Notes: a model not told the origin generated them from the letters alone. DNA of 41,667 nt from an uncultured Bacteroidales bacterium (GCA_937877455.1 CALFIU010000179.1:1-41667), one strand, 5' to 3'. Shown: positions 31,716 through 41,256, numbered from the stretch's first letter. Numbers and translations are program-made.

Positions 31716-32525
31716 TTATTTAGAGAAAGTGAAAGCAGAAACATCAACTTTCTTTATTGCACCAAGACCACCTTTCATAGTGATACCTTCAATAGTAGCA
31801 TCGCCAGTTGAAGTATTGGTAAAACCAACAACTTTACAAATAGCACCACTTTCGGTAATAATTACACCATTTTCTGTGATGGTTTCAGCAGCAGCACCGT
31901 CTTGAAATAAAGCTACTTTACCAGCCTTAGCAGCAATAACAGCATCTGTTGCAGCAGAAGCTTTTTTCAAACCTACTACACTTATACCGTCATCAGAAGA
32001 TTCGGCTATTACCTCAGCAACTTCAGTTTTAGCACCGTCCTGATTCATTTGCTTATTGTTAATAATAGAAAGGTAAGAACCAGTAGTCGATTTTCTTGCA
32101 CCAATAGTATAATTTAAGGTTTCAGTAATAGCAGAAGATGCTTTTTTATCGCCTTTTGTTTTACCTACCAAATACATTGTTTGTACATCAACAGCAGCGG
32201 TTGGGATAGAAAGTGTGAAAGTTTTTTCTTTTTCACCAGCGTCATTAATTTCTTTTGCTTTTGTTTGATCGCCACTTGCCAAAAGGTCAACAATTACTTT
32301 TTTACCATCTTCGTCTGAAGAAAGAACTAATGATTTAATTTTGGTGTTTGCTGTTACATTTCCATCAATAAGAACTTGTCCAGTTGCTTGAGCAACAACA
32401 TTCAATCCATCAAAAGAAATTTGTTCATCAATTGTTGTTGTTTCTTCATCATCACAAGAAGTGAAAGAGAATGCAGCCATAGAAAGAGCCACCAAATAAG
32501 CTGCGAATTTTGTTACTTTTTTCAT
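31716..32525 (-). CDS. Lipoprotein of unknown function, probably abundant
   Basis: A 269-residue predicted lipoprotein: MKKVTKFAAYLVALSMAAFSFTSC with lipobox FTSC (Cys24), followed by the acidic DDEETTTIDEQ. Acidic residues right after the Cys are common in surface-exposed Bacteroidetes lipoproteins. The mature part is rich in Ala, Thr, Lys, Val and Gly, with no Trp or His, one Arg and one Pro. It uses a narrow set of A/T-ending codons, as highly expressed genes do. No domain is recognised; it looks like a beta-rich surface protein. It is a single-gene unit with a ~77-base leader and its own terminator. Confidence 0.7.
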   Translation of the reverse strand: MKKVTKFAAYLVALSMAAFSFTSCDDEETTTIDEQISFDGLNVVAQATGQVLIDGNVTANTKIKSLVLSSDEDGKKVIVDLLASGDQTKAKEINDAGEKEKTFTLSIPTAAVDVQTMYLVGKTKGDKKASSAITETLNYTIGARKSTTGSYLSIINNKQMNQDGAKTEVAEVIAESSDDGISVVGLKKASAATDAVIAAKAGKVALFQDGAAAETITENGVIITESGAICKVVGFTNTSTGDATIEGITMKGGLGAIKKVDVSAFTFSK

Positions 32526-32857
32526 TTTTTAATTTGTTTTTTTAAGTTTAATACTTTGTTAATTAAATTAATTTTTGTGAAAGTCGCTTTGCAACTTTTA
32601 TCACGCGGCAAACTTACGCATAAAAAACGAATCCAACGTTTAATTTATTGTTAAAATTTCTATTTTTTTTACATATTTTTTTTATTGTATTGATATTCAG
32701 GTTGTTTAATTTCTTTTTTATTTTCAAAAATTTTTGATATATGCAATGATGAGCAATAATTGTAACTTAAATATAAAATTTTGAAACATAGACATAAAAT
32801 TTTATAAAACCAAAAATCTAATTTTGACAAAAATAATTGAAATACAAATATTTATAA
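32526..32857. promoter_or_regulatory. 332-base divergent intergenic region with two candidate promoters
   Basis: Very AT-rich and without a credible gene. On the minus strand TAAGTTTG (32609-32616) fits TAnnTTTG and would give the lipoprotein gene a leader of about 77 bases. On the plus strand TAATTTTG (32819-32826), 32 bases before ATG 32858, could serve the GH43 gene. I see no strong inverted repeat that would mark an operator. Confidence 0.5.
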
Positions 32858-35569
32858 ATGAAAAGACACCTATTTTCTTTGGCGTTAACGGCGGTTGCAA
32901 CTACCCTCAACGCCCAAAACCCCATCGTGCAGACGTGGTTTACATCCGACCCTGCGCCGATGGTTCACAACGACACCCTCTATGTCTATACAGGACACGA
33001 CGAGGACAACGCCGACTTCTTCTGGATGCAGGAATGGCGCGTGTATTCCACCACCGATATGGTCAATTACACCGACCACGGCTCGCCACTCGCCCTCGAA
33101 ACTTTCTCTTGGGCTGACGACCGTGCGTGGGCTGCCCAGACCATCTACCGCAACGGCAAATTCTATTGGTACGTGTGCGCACATTCCAAGATTTCGGGCG
33201 GAATGGCTATCGGCGTGGCGGTCTCCGACAATCCTACAAAGGGTTTCAAGGACGCACTCGGCAAGCCGCTATTTGAAAACGGCAGTTGGGACCACATCGA
33301 CCCCACCGTCTTCATCGACGACGACAATCAGGCTTGGCTCATGTGGGGCAATCCGCAGTGTTATTACCTGAAACTCAACGAAGACATGATTTCGTACAGC
33401 GGCGAACTCGGTCTTTTGGACATGACAGAGGAGGCATTCGGCTCGCCCAAGATGAACGAGCGCGACAAAAACAAGAAATACAAGGATTCATACGTGGAAG
33501 GTCCGTGGCTCACCAAGCGCAACGGCAAATATCAGTTGCTCTACGCGGCTGGCGGCGTTCCCGAACACATTTCGTACTCCACGGCAGACAAGTTGCCCGG
33601 TCCTTGGACCTACGCGGGCGAGATTATGCCGCTCTGCGAAACTAACTCTTTCACAAACCATTGCGGCGTTATTGACTACAAGGGTCATTCGTATTTCTTC
33701 TACCACACCGGCAAGTTGCCCAAGGGCGGCGGATTTGGCAGGAGCGTGGCTGTTGAGGAGTTCAAGTACAATCCCGACGGCTCGTTCCCCAAGATAATGC
33801 CGACAGATGAAGGCGTGAAACCAATCGCAAACTTCAACCCTTTCCGCAAAGTTCAGGCGGAGACAATGGCATTTTCGTCGGGTGTCAAGACCTATCAAAA
33901 TGACAATCAAGGTGTTTATGTTTCTGACATTCACAACGGCGACTACATCAAACTGCAAGCGGTTAATTTTGGCAAAAATTTTCCGAGAACGTTCACCGTT
34001 TCGGCGGCAAGCGGACTTCGTGGCGGCAAGATTGAGATTCACTTAGACAGCCTCCACGGCGCAAAAGTTGCCGAACTTCAAATCGACGGCACTGGCGGCT
34101 GGGAAAATTTCAAGGAGTTTTCCACCGACTTCATCGGCAAGGCAGAGGGCGTAAGGGACGTTTATTTTGCATTTGTTGGCAGGAAAGGCCCGCAACTTTT
34201 CAACCTCGATTGGTGGAAGATGCGAGGCATTGAGCAATGCAATATGCCGATATTCCAGACCAAGTTTACAGCCGACCCCTCGCCGCTCGTAATTGGCGAC
34301 ACGCTGTTCCTGTTCTGTTCGCACGACGCATCGCCCGAACACATCGTTGACCCCAACGAAAGAAGTTCAGCAGGATTCTTCATGTACGATTGGTTGCTAT
34401 ATTCCACCACCGATATGGTCAATTGGACAGAGCACGGCGCACCCGCATCGCTCAAAGATTTTGAATGGCGCAGCCGCGACAATGGCGGATGGGCTATCCA
34501 AGTGGTTGAGCGCAACGGCAAATATTATCTCTACGCACCCCTGCACGGACACGGCATCGGAGTTTTGGTTGCCGATTCGCCCTATGGCCCTTACAAAGAC
34601 CCGCTCGGTAAGCCGCTCTATTGGAATCAAAGTCATTGGTACGACATCGACCCGTCTGTATATACCGACAAGGACGGTCAGGCTTATATGTATTGGGGCA
34701 ATCCTCACACATTCTACGCTCGCTTGAACGACGATATGATTTCGTTGAAAGACAGCGTTGTACAACTTCCGCACATCGAGAATTATCAAGAAGGCCCGTG
34801 GTTCTATCGTCGTGGCGACAAGTATTACCTCGGCTTTGCATCAACCTGTTGCCCCGAGGCTCTCGGTTACGCAATGAGCGACAGTCCGACAGGACCATGG
34901 AAAAGCACCGGCTACATCATGCGCCCCACACCTCGCGACCGTGGCAATCACCCCGGCATAGCTGATTTCAAGGGCAAGACCTACGTTTTCGGTCAAAATT
35001 ACGACCTTATGCACATTGATATTCAAGAACATCACGAACGCCGCTCGGTATCGGTAACGGAGATGGAATACAATCCCGACGGCACTATCAAGGAAGTTCC
35101 CTATTGGCATGACCAAGAACCTGTTAAACAGATTCAGTGGCTCAATCCTTTCCGCCGTGTCGAGGCAGAGACAATGGCTTGGGGCTACGGTCTCAAAACC
35201 GCCAAAATCGGCATTCCCAACACTGGCGTTGTCAAAGATATGCCCTACTCCACTGGCAAGCGCAATATGTACGTAAACGACATTGACAATGGCGAATACA
35301 TCCGTCTGCGCGGCGTTGATTTTGCAAGCGGCGCGTCTTCATTCTCGATAACCGCCGCCGCCACTGGCACGGTAGAAATTTCGCTCCGTCTCGATTCGCC
35401 CGACGGCAAGGAAATCGGCAGAGTTTTGGTAAAACCCACCGGCAACGTCGAAAAATACAAGGCGTTCAGCGGAAAGGTTTACGGAGCAAGTGGTGTTCAC
35501 GATTTGTACATCACATTCCAAAAGGCTAACGGCGAGGTTAGGTTGGATTGGTGGAGTTTTAAGAAATAA
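32858..35569 (+). CDS. Two-domain glycoside hydrolase: GH43-CBM6-GH43-CBM6
   Basis: A 903-residue secreted enzyme (signal peptide ending LNAQ, about residue 20). The first GH43 five-blade propeller (about 22-325) has the catalytic trio D31 (TSDPAP), D148 (HIDPTV) and E214 (VEGPWL). A CBM6 follows (about 330-462: VQAETMAF, GVYVSDIHNGDYI, LDWWKM). The second GH43 (about 463-765) has D473 (TADPSP), D598 (DIDPSV) and E645 (QEGPWF), followed by a second CBM6 (VEAETMAWGYG, LDWWSF). GH43-CBM6 enzymes usually remove arabinofuranosyl or xylosyl units from arabinoxylan or related hemicelluloses. Both active sites look intact. The gene is much richer in G+C than its neighbours (36 of 60 at 33301-33360), suggesting recent transfer. 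Confidence 0.92.
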   Translation: MKRHLFSLALTAVATTLNAQNPIVQTWFTSDPAPMVHNDTLYVYTGHDEDNADFFWMQEWRVYSTTDMVNYTDHGSPLALETFSWADDRAWAAQTIYRNGKFYWYVCAHSKISGGMAIGVAVSDNPTKGFKDALGKPLFENGSWDHIDPTVFIDDDNQAWLMWGNPQCYYLKLNEDMISYSGELGLLDMTEEAFGSPKMNERDKNKKYKDSYVEGPWLTKRNGKYQLLYAAGGVPEHISYSTADKLPGPWTYAGEIMPLCETNSFTNHCGVIDYKGHSYFFYHTGKLPKGGGFGRSVAVEEFKYNPDGSFPKIMPTDEGVKPIANFNPFRKVQAETMAFSSGVKTYQNDNQGVYVSDIHNGDYIKLQAVNFGKNFPRTFTVSAASGLRGGKIEIHLDSLHGAKVAELQIDGTGGWENFKEFSTDFIGKAEGVRDVYFAFVGRKGPQLFNLDWWKMRGIEQCNMPIFQTKFTADPSPLVIGDTLFLFCSHDASPEHIVDPNERSSAGFFMYDWLLYSTTDMVNWTEHGAPASLKDFEWRSRDNGGWAIQVVERNGKYYLYAPLHGHGIGVLVADSPYGPYKDPLGKPLYWNQSHWYDIDPSVYTDKDGQAYMYWGNPHTFYARLNDDMISLKDSVVQLPHIENYQEGPWFYRRGDKYYLGFASTCCPEALGYAMSDSPTGPWKSTGYIMRPTPRDRGNHPGIADFKGKTYVFGQNYDLMHIDIQEHHERRSVSVTEMEYNPDGTIKEVPYWHDQEPVKQIQWLNPFRRVEAETMAWGYGLKTAKIGIPNTGVVKDMPYSTGKRNMYVNDIDNGEYIRLRGVDFASGASSFSITAAATGTVEISLRLDSPDGKEIGRVLVKPTGNVEKYKAFSGKVYGASGVHDLYITFQKANGEVRLDWWSFKK

Positions 35570-35618
35570 TTGAGATTTTGTTTTTAGTTGTTTGTAGAAA
35601 TATTATTAGTAAAAATAT

Positions 35619-37568
35619 ATGAAAAAACTATTGTCAACATTTATTGTTTTGTTGTTACTATTAAAAATGACAATTGCACAGAGTGTTTGCATCATAAAAA
35701 GTCCTGACGGAAACACTTCTATTGAAGTTATTCTCAACGATGGTATGCCACGTTATACTATAAAACATAGTGGAAAAGTATTTCTTAAAGAATCTCCGCT
35801 TGGTATAAAAACAAATATTGGTGATTTTTCGCAATCATTGACATTGTTTGAGGTATCGCAGCAAAGCATTAACAAAACTTATGTTTTGAAAAATATAAAG
35901 CAGAGTAACGTAAATTATATTGCCAATGCTGCCGTTGTAACATTTAAGAAAGATGGACAAAAACAACTATCCATAGAATTTCGTGTAAGCAATAGCGATG
36001 TTGCATTTCGTTACGAAGTTTTGCCTATAAAAGATACTAAAGTATGTGTAGTAGAACAAGAGGAAAGTGGATTTGTTTTTCCAAACGGTACAACCACTTT
36101 TCTTTGTCCACAAGCAAAACCTATGGGAGGATTTGCGCGTACATCGCCAAGTTACGAAACCCCTTACACCGTTGATGATGCTATGGGCAAAAACGGTTGG
36201 GGTAATGGTTACACATTACCTTGTCTTTTTCGCGAGGGAAACGACGGTTGGGTTTTGATTAGCGAAACAGGAACAGACGGAAGTTATGTAGGGTGTAGAC
36301 TTTTGAACGATGGCGATGAAAATTATAAAATAGGTTTTCCGCAAAGTCAAGAAATGAATGGTTTTTCGAGTACATCGGCTATGGTTTCATTGCCATTCAA
36401 AACTCCTTGGCGTACAATTACCATTGGTAACACACTAAAAGAGATAGTGGAAACCACCGTTCCATTTGACCTTACCGAACAAAAATATAAGCCATCGCAA
36501 CAATATACCTACGGCAAAGGAACTTGGAGTTGGATTATTGGTATGGATGCAAGTTGCAATTATGACGAACAAAAACGTTATATTGATTTTGCCGCCCAAA
36601 TGGGTTATCAAAGTGTTTTGATTGATGCGTTTTGGGATACTGCCATTGGTTATGACAAAATTGCTGAACTTGCAAGTTATGGAAAATCAAAAAACGTTGG
36701 AATTTTCCTTTGGTATAATTCCAATGGCTCTTGGAACGATGCCCCTCAAACGCCAATTAACAAGATGAACAATCAACGAATACGTCGTCAAGAGATGAAA
36801 TGGATGCGTGATAATGGAATCAGAGGAATAAAAGTTGATTTTTTTGGTGGCGACAAACAACCAATGATGCAACTATACGAGGATATTCTTGCCGATGCCA
36901 ACGATTTTGGATTGTTGGTAATATTTCATGGTTGCACATTGCCACGTGGTTGGGAAAAAATGTATCCAAATTATGCGGCATCTGAAGCGGTTTTAGCATC
37001 AGAAAATCTGCATTTTGGGCAAGGTGCCTGCGACAACGAAGCCTTCAATGCGTGTTTACATCCTTTTATCCGCAATACTGTAGGATCTATGGATTTTGGT
37101 GGTAGCGCATTAAATAAGTTTTATAATGCTGACAATCAACATGGTACAATTCGTCGAACAAGCGATGTTTTTGCCTTGGCGGTAGCGGTATTATTTCAAA
37201 GTGCAGTACAACATTTTGCACTTGCGCCTAATAATTTAACCGACGCTCCAAAATGGGCTATTGATTTTATGAAAAATGTTCCAACAACATGGGATGAGAT
37301 TAAATTTATTGATGGTTATCCGGGTAAATATGTTATATTAGCAAGGCGTAGCGGCGATAGATGGTTTATTGCAGGGGTTAATGCACAAAAAGAAACCTTA
37401 AAGTTGACGTTAAATTTGCCAATGTTTGCTGTTGGTAATACTATAAAGTATTATAGCGATGATAATCAGCTTAATGGCTCTGTTAATGAAATAAAAATTA
37501 ATAAAAAACAACAAGTTGTAATTACAATTCCATGTAATGGGGGAGTAGTTATTGAAAATAAAAATTAA
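35619..37568 (+). CDS. GH97 glycoside hydrolase, retaining alpha-galactosidase type
   Basis: A 649-residue secreted enzyme (signal peptide ending TIAQ, about residue 21). The N-terminal beta-sandwich (SPDGNTSIEVILNDGMPRYTI), catalytic barrel and C-terminal beta domain are in the GH97 order. Asp407 in GIKVDFFGGDKQ lies where retaining GH97 enzymes (for example Bacteroides BtGH97b) have the nucleophile Asp; inverting SusB-type enzymes lack it. A Glu at 456 or 462 (ASEAVLASENL) is the likely acid/base. An alpha-galactosidase is therefore more likely than an alpha-glucosidase. It starts 49 bases after the GH43 gene, but its composition is AT-rich like the chromosome (26 of 60 at 37201-37260). Confidence 0.88.
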   Translation: MKKLLSTFIVLLLLLKMTIAQSVCIIKSPDGNTSIEVILNDGMPRYTIKHSGKVFLKESPLGIKTNIGDFSQSLTLFEVSQQSINKTYVLKNIKQSNVNYIANAAVVTFKKDGQKQLSIEFRVSNSDVAFRYEVLPIKDTKVCVVEQEESGFVFPNGTTTFLCPQAKPMGGFARTSPSYETPYTVDDAMGKNGWGNGYTLPCLFREGNDGWVLISETGTDGSYVGCRLLNDGDENYKIGFPQSQEMNGFSSTSAMVSLPFKTPWRTITIGNTLKEIVETTVPFDLTEQKYKPSQQYTYGKGTWSWIIGMDASCNYDEQKRYIDFAAQMGYQSVLIDAFWDTAIGYDKIAELASYGKSKNVGIFLWYNSNGSWNDAPQTPINKMNNQRIRRQEMKWMRDNGIRGIKVDFFGGDKQPMMQLYEDILADANDFGLLVIFHGCTLPRGWEKMYPNYAASEAVLASENLHFGQGACDNEAFNACLHPFIRNTVGSMDFGGSALNKFYNADNQHGTIRRTSDVFALAVAVLFQSAVQHFALAPNNLTDAPKWAIDFMKNVPTTWDEIKFIDGYPGKYVILARRSGDRWFIAGVNAQKETLKLTLNLPMFAVGNTIKYYSDDNQLNGSVNEIKINKKQQVVITIPCNGGVVIENKN

Positions 37569-37587
37569 CAAAAAAAATTATAAAAAA

Positions 37588-38601
37588 ATGAAACCGACAC
37601 AAAAACTTTTTTTTATGTCTTGCATTGCACTTGCATGTTCATGTGGCAACAATCAACCTATAAACAACAATACATTTGTTTTTGAAGGTAATCCATTGAT
37701 TAGAAACAATTTTACAGCCGACCCAGCACCAATGGTTAGCAACGGAAGACTTTATCTTTATGTTGGGCACGACGAGTATTACGATGGTCAAGATACAGCA
37801 TCAGGAGGTAAAGAATTTAACATTACAGAATGGCTTTGCTATTCAACTGCCGATATGAAAACATGGACAGACCACGGTTGTGTATTGCGTCCATCAGATT
37901 TTAAATGGGCTGACACCGTTGTTGCTAAGGTGGGAACAGCTTGGGCAGCGCAAGTTGTGGAACGTAATGGAAAATTTTATTATTATACCACCGTACAAGG
38001 GCAAAAACCATATTCTGGTTATGCTATTGGTGTGGCTGTAAGCGAGTCTCCCACAGGAAAATTTGTTGATGCTATTGGTAAACCAATTGTTTGCGACACA
38101 ATGACCGACAATGGTACTCGTGGTTGGTGGAACGATATTGACCCAACGGTTTATATTGATGGTAACGATGCTTGGTTGTGTTGGGGCAATGGAACATGTT
38201 TTATTGCTAAACTAAAAGACAATATGACCGAAATTGATGGTGAAATTCGTGTTGTTGACCTTCCAAAATACACCGAAGGTCCATGGCTTACCAAGCGCGA
38301 TTCTATATGTTATCTTATTTACGCATCAATGGGAAATCTTCGCGAGGCTATTGATTATGCCACTGCAACATCTTTTGACGGCGAGTGGACTCATCGCGGA
38401 CAAGTAACAAGCGAGGCCGAAAATAGTTTTACAATACATCCCGGTGTGGTGGAATTTAATGGACAGTGGTATCTTTTTTATCATAATGCTACGCTTACTA
38501 TTGACGGACATAATGGAGCCATCGGACGGCGTTCTGTATGCGTTGATAAAATGGAATTTAATGCCGATGGTACAATAAAATTTGTGCAACAAACCAAGTA
38601 A
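37588..38601 (+). CDS. GH43 family lipoprotein
   Basis: A 337-residue single-domain GH43 enzyme with a lipoprotein signal (FFMSCIALACSC; Cys17 or Cys19). The catalytic trio is intact: D45 (TADPAP), D185 (DIDPTV) and E230 (TEGPWL). The domain is closely similar in layout to the first domain of the 32858 protein (YVGHDEYYD..., TWTDHG, WAAQVVERNGKFYYY), probably the same GH43 subfamily, without a CBM6. It may act at the cell surface or in the periplasm on arabinosyl or xylosyl units. The start ATG 37588 was preferred over 37552, which overlaps GH97 and would place 12 very basic residues before the signal peptide. Composition is AT-rich. Confidence 0.9.
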   Translation: MKPTQKLFFMSCIALACSCGNNQPINNNTFVFEGNPLIRNNFTADPAPMVSNGRLYLYVGHDEYYDGQDTASGGKEFNITEWLCYSTADMKTWTDHGCVLRPSDFKWADTVVAKVGTAWAAQVVERNGKFYYYTTVQGQKPYSGYAIGVAVSESPTGKFVDAIGKPIVCDTMTDNGTRGWWNDIDPTVYIDGNDAWLCWGNGTCFIAKLKDNMTEIDGEIRVVDLPKYTEGPWLTKRDSICYLIYASMGNLREAIDYATATSFDGEWTHRGQVTSEAENSFTIHPGVVEFNGQWYLFYHNATLTIDGHNGAIGRRSVCVDKMEFNADGTIKFVQQTK

Positions 38602-38679
38602 TAATCAAAAAATGGGATTGTACAAGCCATTTGTATTATTTGGCGAAAACACTTGCAAAATTTGAATAATCAAAAATTG

Positions 38680-41154
38680 ATGATGAAAAACAATCTTTTG
38701 ACTATAATTTTTGTGTTTATGATAACGACATTGTCGGCGCAAAATTTTTATGTTAAAAAACTATCCGACAACGCTTTTCGTGTTAGATATGCTGACAAAG
38801 AAAGCGACAATCTTCCCGAATGGATGTATGTTGTTGACGGAAAAAAGACAACCGAAGGCGTCAAAATTTCGGGAAATTCAGTTGAAATTTATAACAGCGA
38901 CGTAACCTTCAACGCCACAAGCCACAGCCTTTCCGACCACAAGGCGACCCTCAAATTCCCGCTTCAAGACGGTGAATTTCTCTATGGATTGGGACAGTTT
39001 CAGGACGGCTATAACAATGTAGCAGGCATGACGCGCCGTTTGACGCAGGTCAACACGCAGATTTCGTCGCCGGTGGTCATCTCAAACAAGGGCTACGCTG
39101 TTGTGTGGAACAATTACGCGCTCACGGACTTCAATCCGCTGCCCAATAGTGTGAAACTCCAAAAAGATTCCACTGGCGGCACAACCGAAACCGTCAACGT
39201 AACCTCAACCGAGGGCGGCAAGACCGAGACCCGCCGCAACAACGTCTTCACTGGACAAATCACAATCCCCGAAGACGGCGAATATAGCCTACTTCTTGAC
39301 GTAGGACAGAAGATGGCGCGTCGCCATAATCTCAAAATTGACGGCAACGCTGTAATCGAAATGCAGAATGTATGGCTTCCGCCCACAACTTCGCAAATCG
39401 TTTTCCTCAAAAAAGGCACTCACACTCTTTCCGCCGAGCTCACCGACAACGACCGCCCGGTTTTGTATTTCGGAAAAGTAACCAAAGAGACTGTCTTCCA
39501 GTCGCAACCGTCCGACAAGGTTGATTACACGGTGATTTTCGGCACGCCCGACCAAATCATCAAGACACTCCGCAACATCACTGGCAATGCGCCACTCATG
39601 CCGGCATGGGCTTTGGGCTACATTCATTGCCGTGAGAGGTTTCATTCACAGAATGAAATCAAGGAGACCGCCGACCGTTTCATTTCCGAAAACATTCCGC
39701 TCGACGTCATCGTCCAAGATTGGCAGTATTGGGGACCAAACGGTTGGAACTCAATGGTTTTTGATTCCGTCAACTATCCCAATCCAAAGGCTCTCACCGA
39801 TTATCTCCATTCCAAAAATATAAGGATGATGCTTTCTGTTTGGTCTAAAATTGACAAAAATTCCGCCGTCGGTCGTCAGATGAGTAAGGACGGCTATTAC
39901 ATTCCCAATACCGATTGGATTGACTTTTTCAATCCTGATGCCGCCGCCGCATATTGGCGCAATTTCAAGGAAAGACTTGTTCCCACTGGCATCGACGCAT
40001 GGTGGCAGGACGCAACAGAGCCCGAAAACGACGACCTCGAAGGCCGCATGGTCAACAATGGCAAAATCGATGGCAACTATGTCCGCAATGTTTATCCGTT
40101 GTTGGTCAACAAGACTGTGTATGAAGGACTTAGAGCCGACAAGCCTGGTCAACGTCCGTTGATTCTTACCCGCAGCGGTTTTCCGGGCATACAGCGTTAT
40201 GGCTCGGCATTGTGGAGCGGCGATGTTGGCAACGATTGGGAAACACTCCGCCGTCAAATCGCTAGCGGACTTGGACTTCAGACAACTGGTATTCCGTGGT
40301 GGACTTACGACGCAGGTGGATTTTTCCGCCCCTTTGACCAATACCAAAATCAGGACTACATCAACCGTATGTTGCGTTGGATTGAATTGTCTGTATATCT
40401 GCCACTTATGCGTGTTCACGGCTACATGAGCGACACCGAGCCTTGGAAATATGGCGACAATGCGAAGTCAATAATCAAAAAGTGCATCGAACGCCGCAAG
40501 GAACTTTTCCCATACATCTATTCAAACGCCGCCGAAGTTGCTTTCAACGGTTCAACATTGATGCGTCCGTTGGTTTTTGACTTCTACAACGACAAAAAAG
40601 CCCTCGAACAAAAATATGAGTTCATGTTTGGCAAATCGTTGTTGATAAGCCCCATTACCGAACCTGACGTTACCACATGGAAAACGTATCTCCCTGAAAA
40701 CAAGGGCGGTTGGTATGATTTTTATAATTTTCATGATAGCAATAAGTATTACAGCGGCGGCAAAGTCGTAGAAACGGCAATTGACGATGCATCGATTCCT
40801 GTATTTGCCAAAGGCGGCAGCATTGTCGTTACCAAGAATGGTTCAGATATGGAAGCCCTTGACATAAAAGTTTTTGCGGGCGACGATGCAGAGTTTACTC
40901 TTTACGAAGACGACGGCGAGAGTTTCGAGTACGAAAATGGCAACTTCTCCAAGACTTTGATTGTTTGGGACAACAAGACAATGTCGCTGACGATGAAGCC
41001 TCTTGAAGGCAACTTGGTCGCAAAACACAAATTGAACATTCAGGTTGCCGTTCACATTGTAAACAAAAAGCGCAATGCTACAAATATTTTCACCGCCGTA
41101 TTGTCCAAAACTGTCGATTATCAGGGCAAGGAAATGAAAATGAAATTCAAATAA
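38680..41154 (+). CDS. GH31 glycoside hydrolase, probable alpha-xylosidase, with a PA14 insertion
   Basis: An 824-residue secreted enzyme (signal peptide ending LSAQ, about residue 21). The GH31 N-terminal beta domain contains LYGLGQFQDG and is interrupted by a PA14-like module (about 170-267: TGQITIPEDGEYSLLLD ... HTLSAEL). The barrel has the nucleophile D444 in WWQDATEPE and the acid/base D515 in WSGDVGNDW. PA14-carrying GH31 enzymes are typically alpha-xylosidases of xyloglucan breakdown; alpha-glucosidase is the alternative. The frame opens at a TTG (38653), but ATG 38680 or 38683 just before the signal peptide is more likely. The 5' end is AT-rich (15 of 60 at 38701-38760) while the body is G+C-rich (37 of 60 at 39181-39240). 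Confidence 0.9.
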   Translation: MMKNNLLTIIFVFMITTLSAQNFYVKKLSDNAFRVRYADKESDNLPEWMYVVDGKKTTEGVKISGNSVEIYNSDVTFNATSHSLSDHKATLKFPLQDGEFLYGLGQFQDGYNNVAGMTRRLTQVNTQISSPVVISNKGYAVVWNNYALTDFNPLPNSVKLQKDSTGGTTETVNVTSTEGGKTETRRNNVFTGQITIPEDGEYSLLLDVGQKMARRHNLKIDGNAVIEMQNVWLPPTTSQIVFLKKGTHTLSAELTDNDRPVLYFGKVTKETVFQSQPSDKVDYTVIFGTPDQIIKTLRNITGNAPLMPAWALGYIHCRERFHSQNEIKETADRFISENIPLDVIVQDWQYWGPNGWNSMVFDSVNYPNPKALTDYLHSKNIRMMLSVWSKIDKNSAVGRQMSKDGYYIPNTDWIDFFNPDAAAAYWRNFKERLVPTGIDAWWQDATEPENDDLEGRMVNNGKIDGNYVRNVYPLLVNKTVYEGLRADKPGQRPLILTRSGFPGIQRYGSALWSGDVGNDWETLRRQIASGLGLQTTGIPWWTYDAGGFFRPFDQYQNQDYINRMLRWIELSVYLPLMRVHGYMSDTEPWKYGDNAKSIIKKCIERRKELFPYIYSNAAEVAFNGSTLMRPLVFDFYNDKKALEQKYEFMFGKSLLISPITEPDVTTWKTYLPENKGGWYDFYNFHDSNKYYSGGKVVETAIDDASIPVFAKGGSIVVTKNGSDMEALDIKVFAGDDAEFTLYEDDGESFEYENGNFSKTLIVWDNKTMSLTMKPLEGNLVAKHKLNIQVAVHIVNKKRNATNIFTAVLSKTVDYQGKEMKMKFK

Positions 41155-41179
41155 ATTAGCATTACAACAAAAATTTCTT

Positions 41180-41217
41180 GATTTTTCAGGATTTTAATTC
41201 CTGGAAAATCACGATTT
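41180..41217 (+). terminator. Terminator of the GH31 gene
   Basis: GATTTTTCAGG (41180-41190) pairs with CCTGGAAAATC (41200-41210), with one bulge or mismatch and a 9-base loop, and is followed by ACGATTTTTTT. Confidence 0.7.
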
Positions 41218-41256
41218 TTTTGTAATTATAAAGTTGCTACTTTTAGCATAAATAAT

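Noticed and set aside
29019..32525. Integrative element inserted at tRNA-Gln
   Set aside because: No integrase, and no repeat of the tRNA 3' end is seen; the TA genes lie on the 5' side of the tRNA, whereas integration usually uses the 3' end.
32885..35521. Several long alternative frames across the GH43 gene
   Set aside because: High G+C lowers stop-codon frequency; their products are low-complexity and match nothing, while the main frame holds two complete enzymes.
39751..40419. 222-residue minus-strand frame inside GH31
   Set aside because: It overlaps the catalytic barrel, has no promoter or recognised motif, and is expected by chance in the G+C-rich part.
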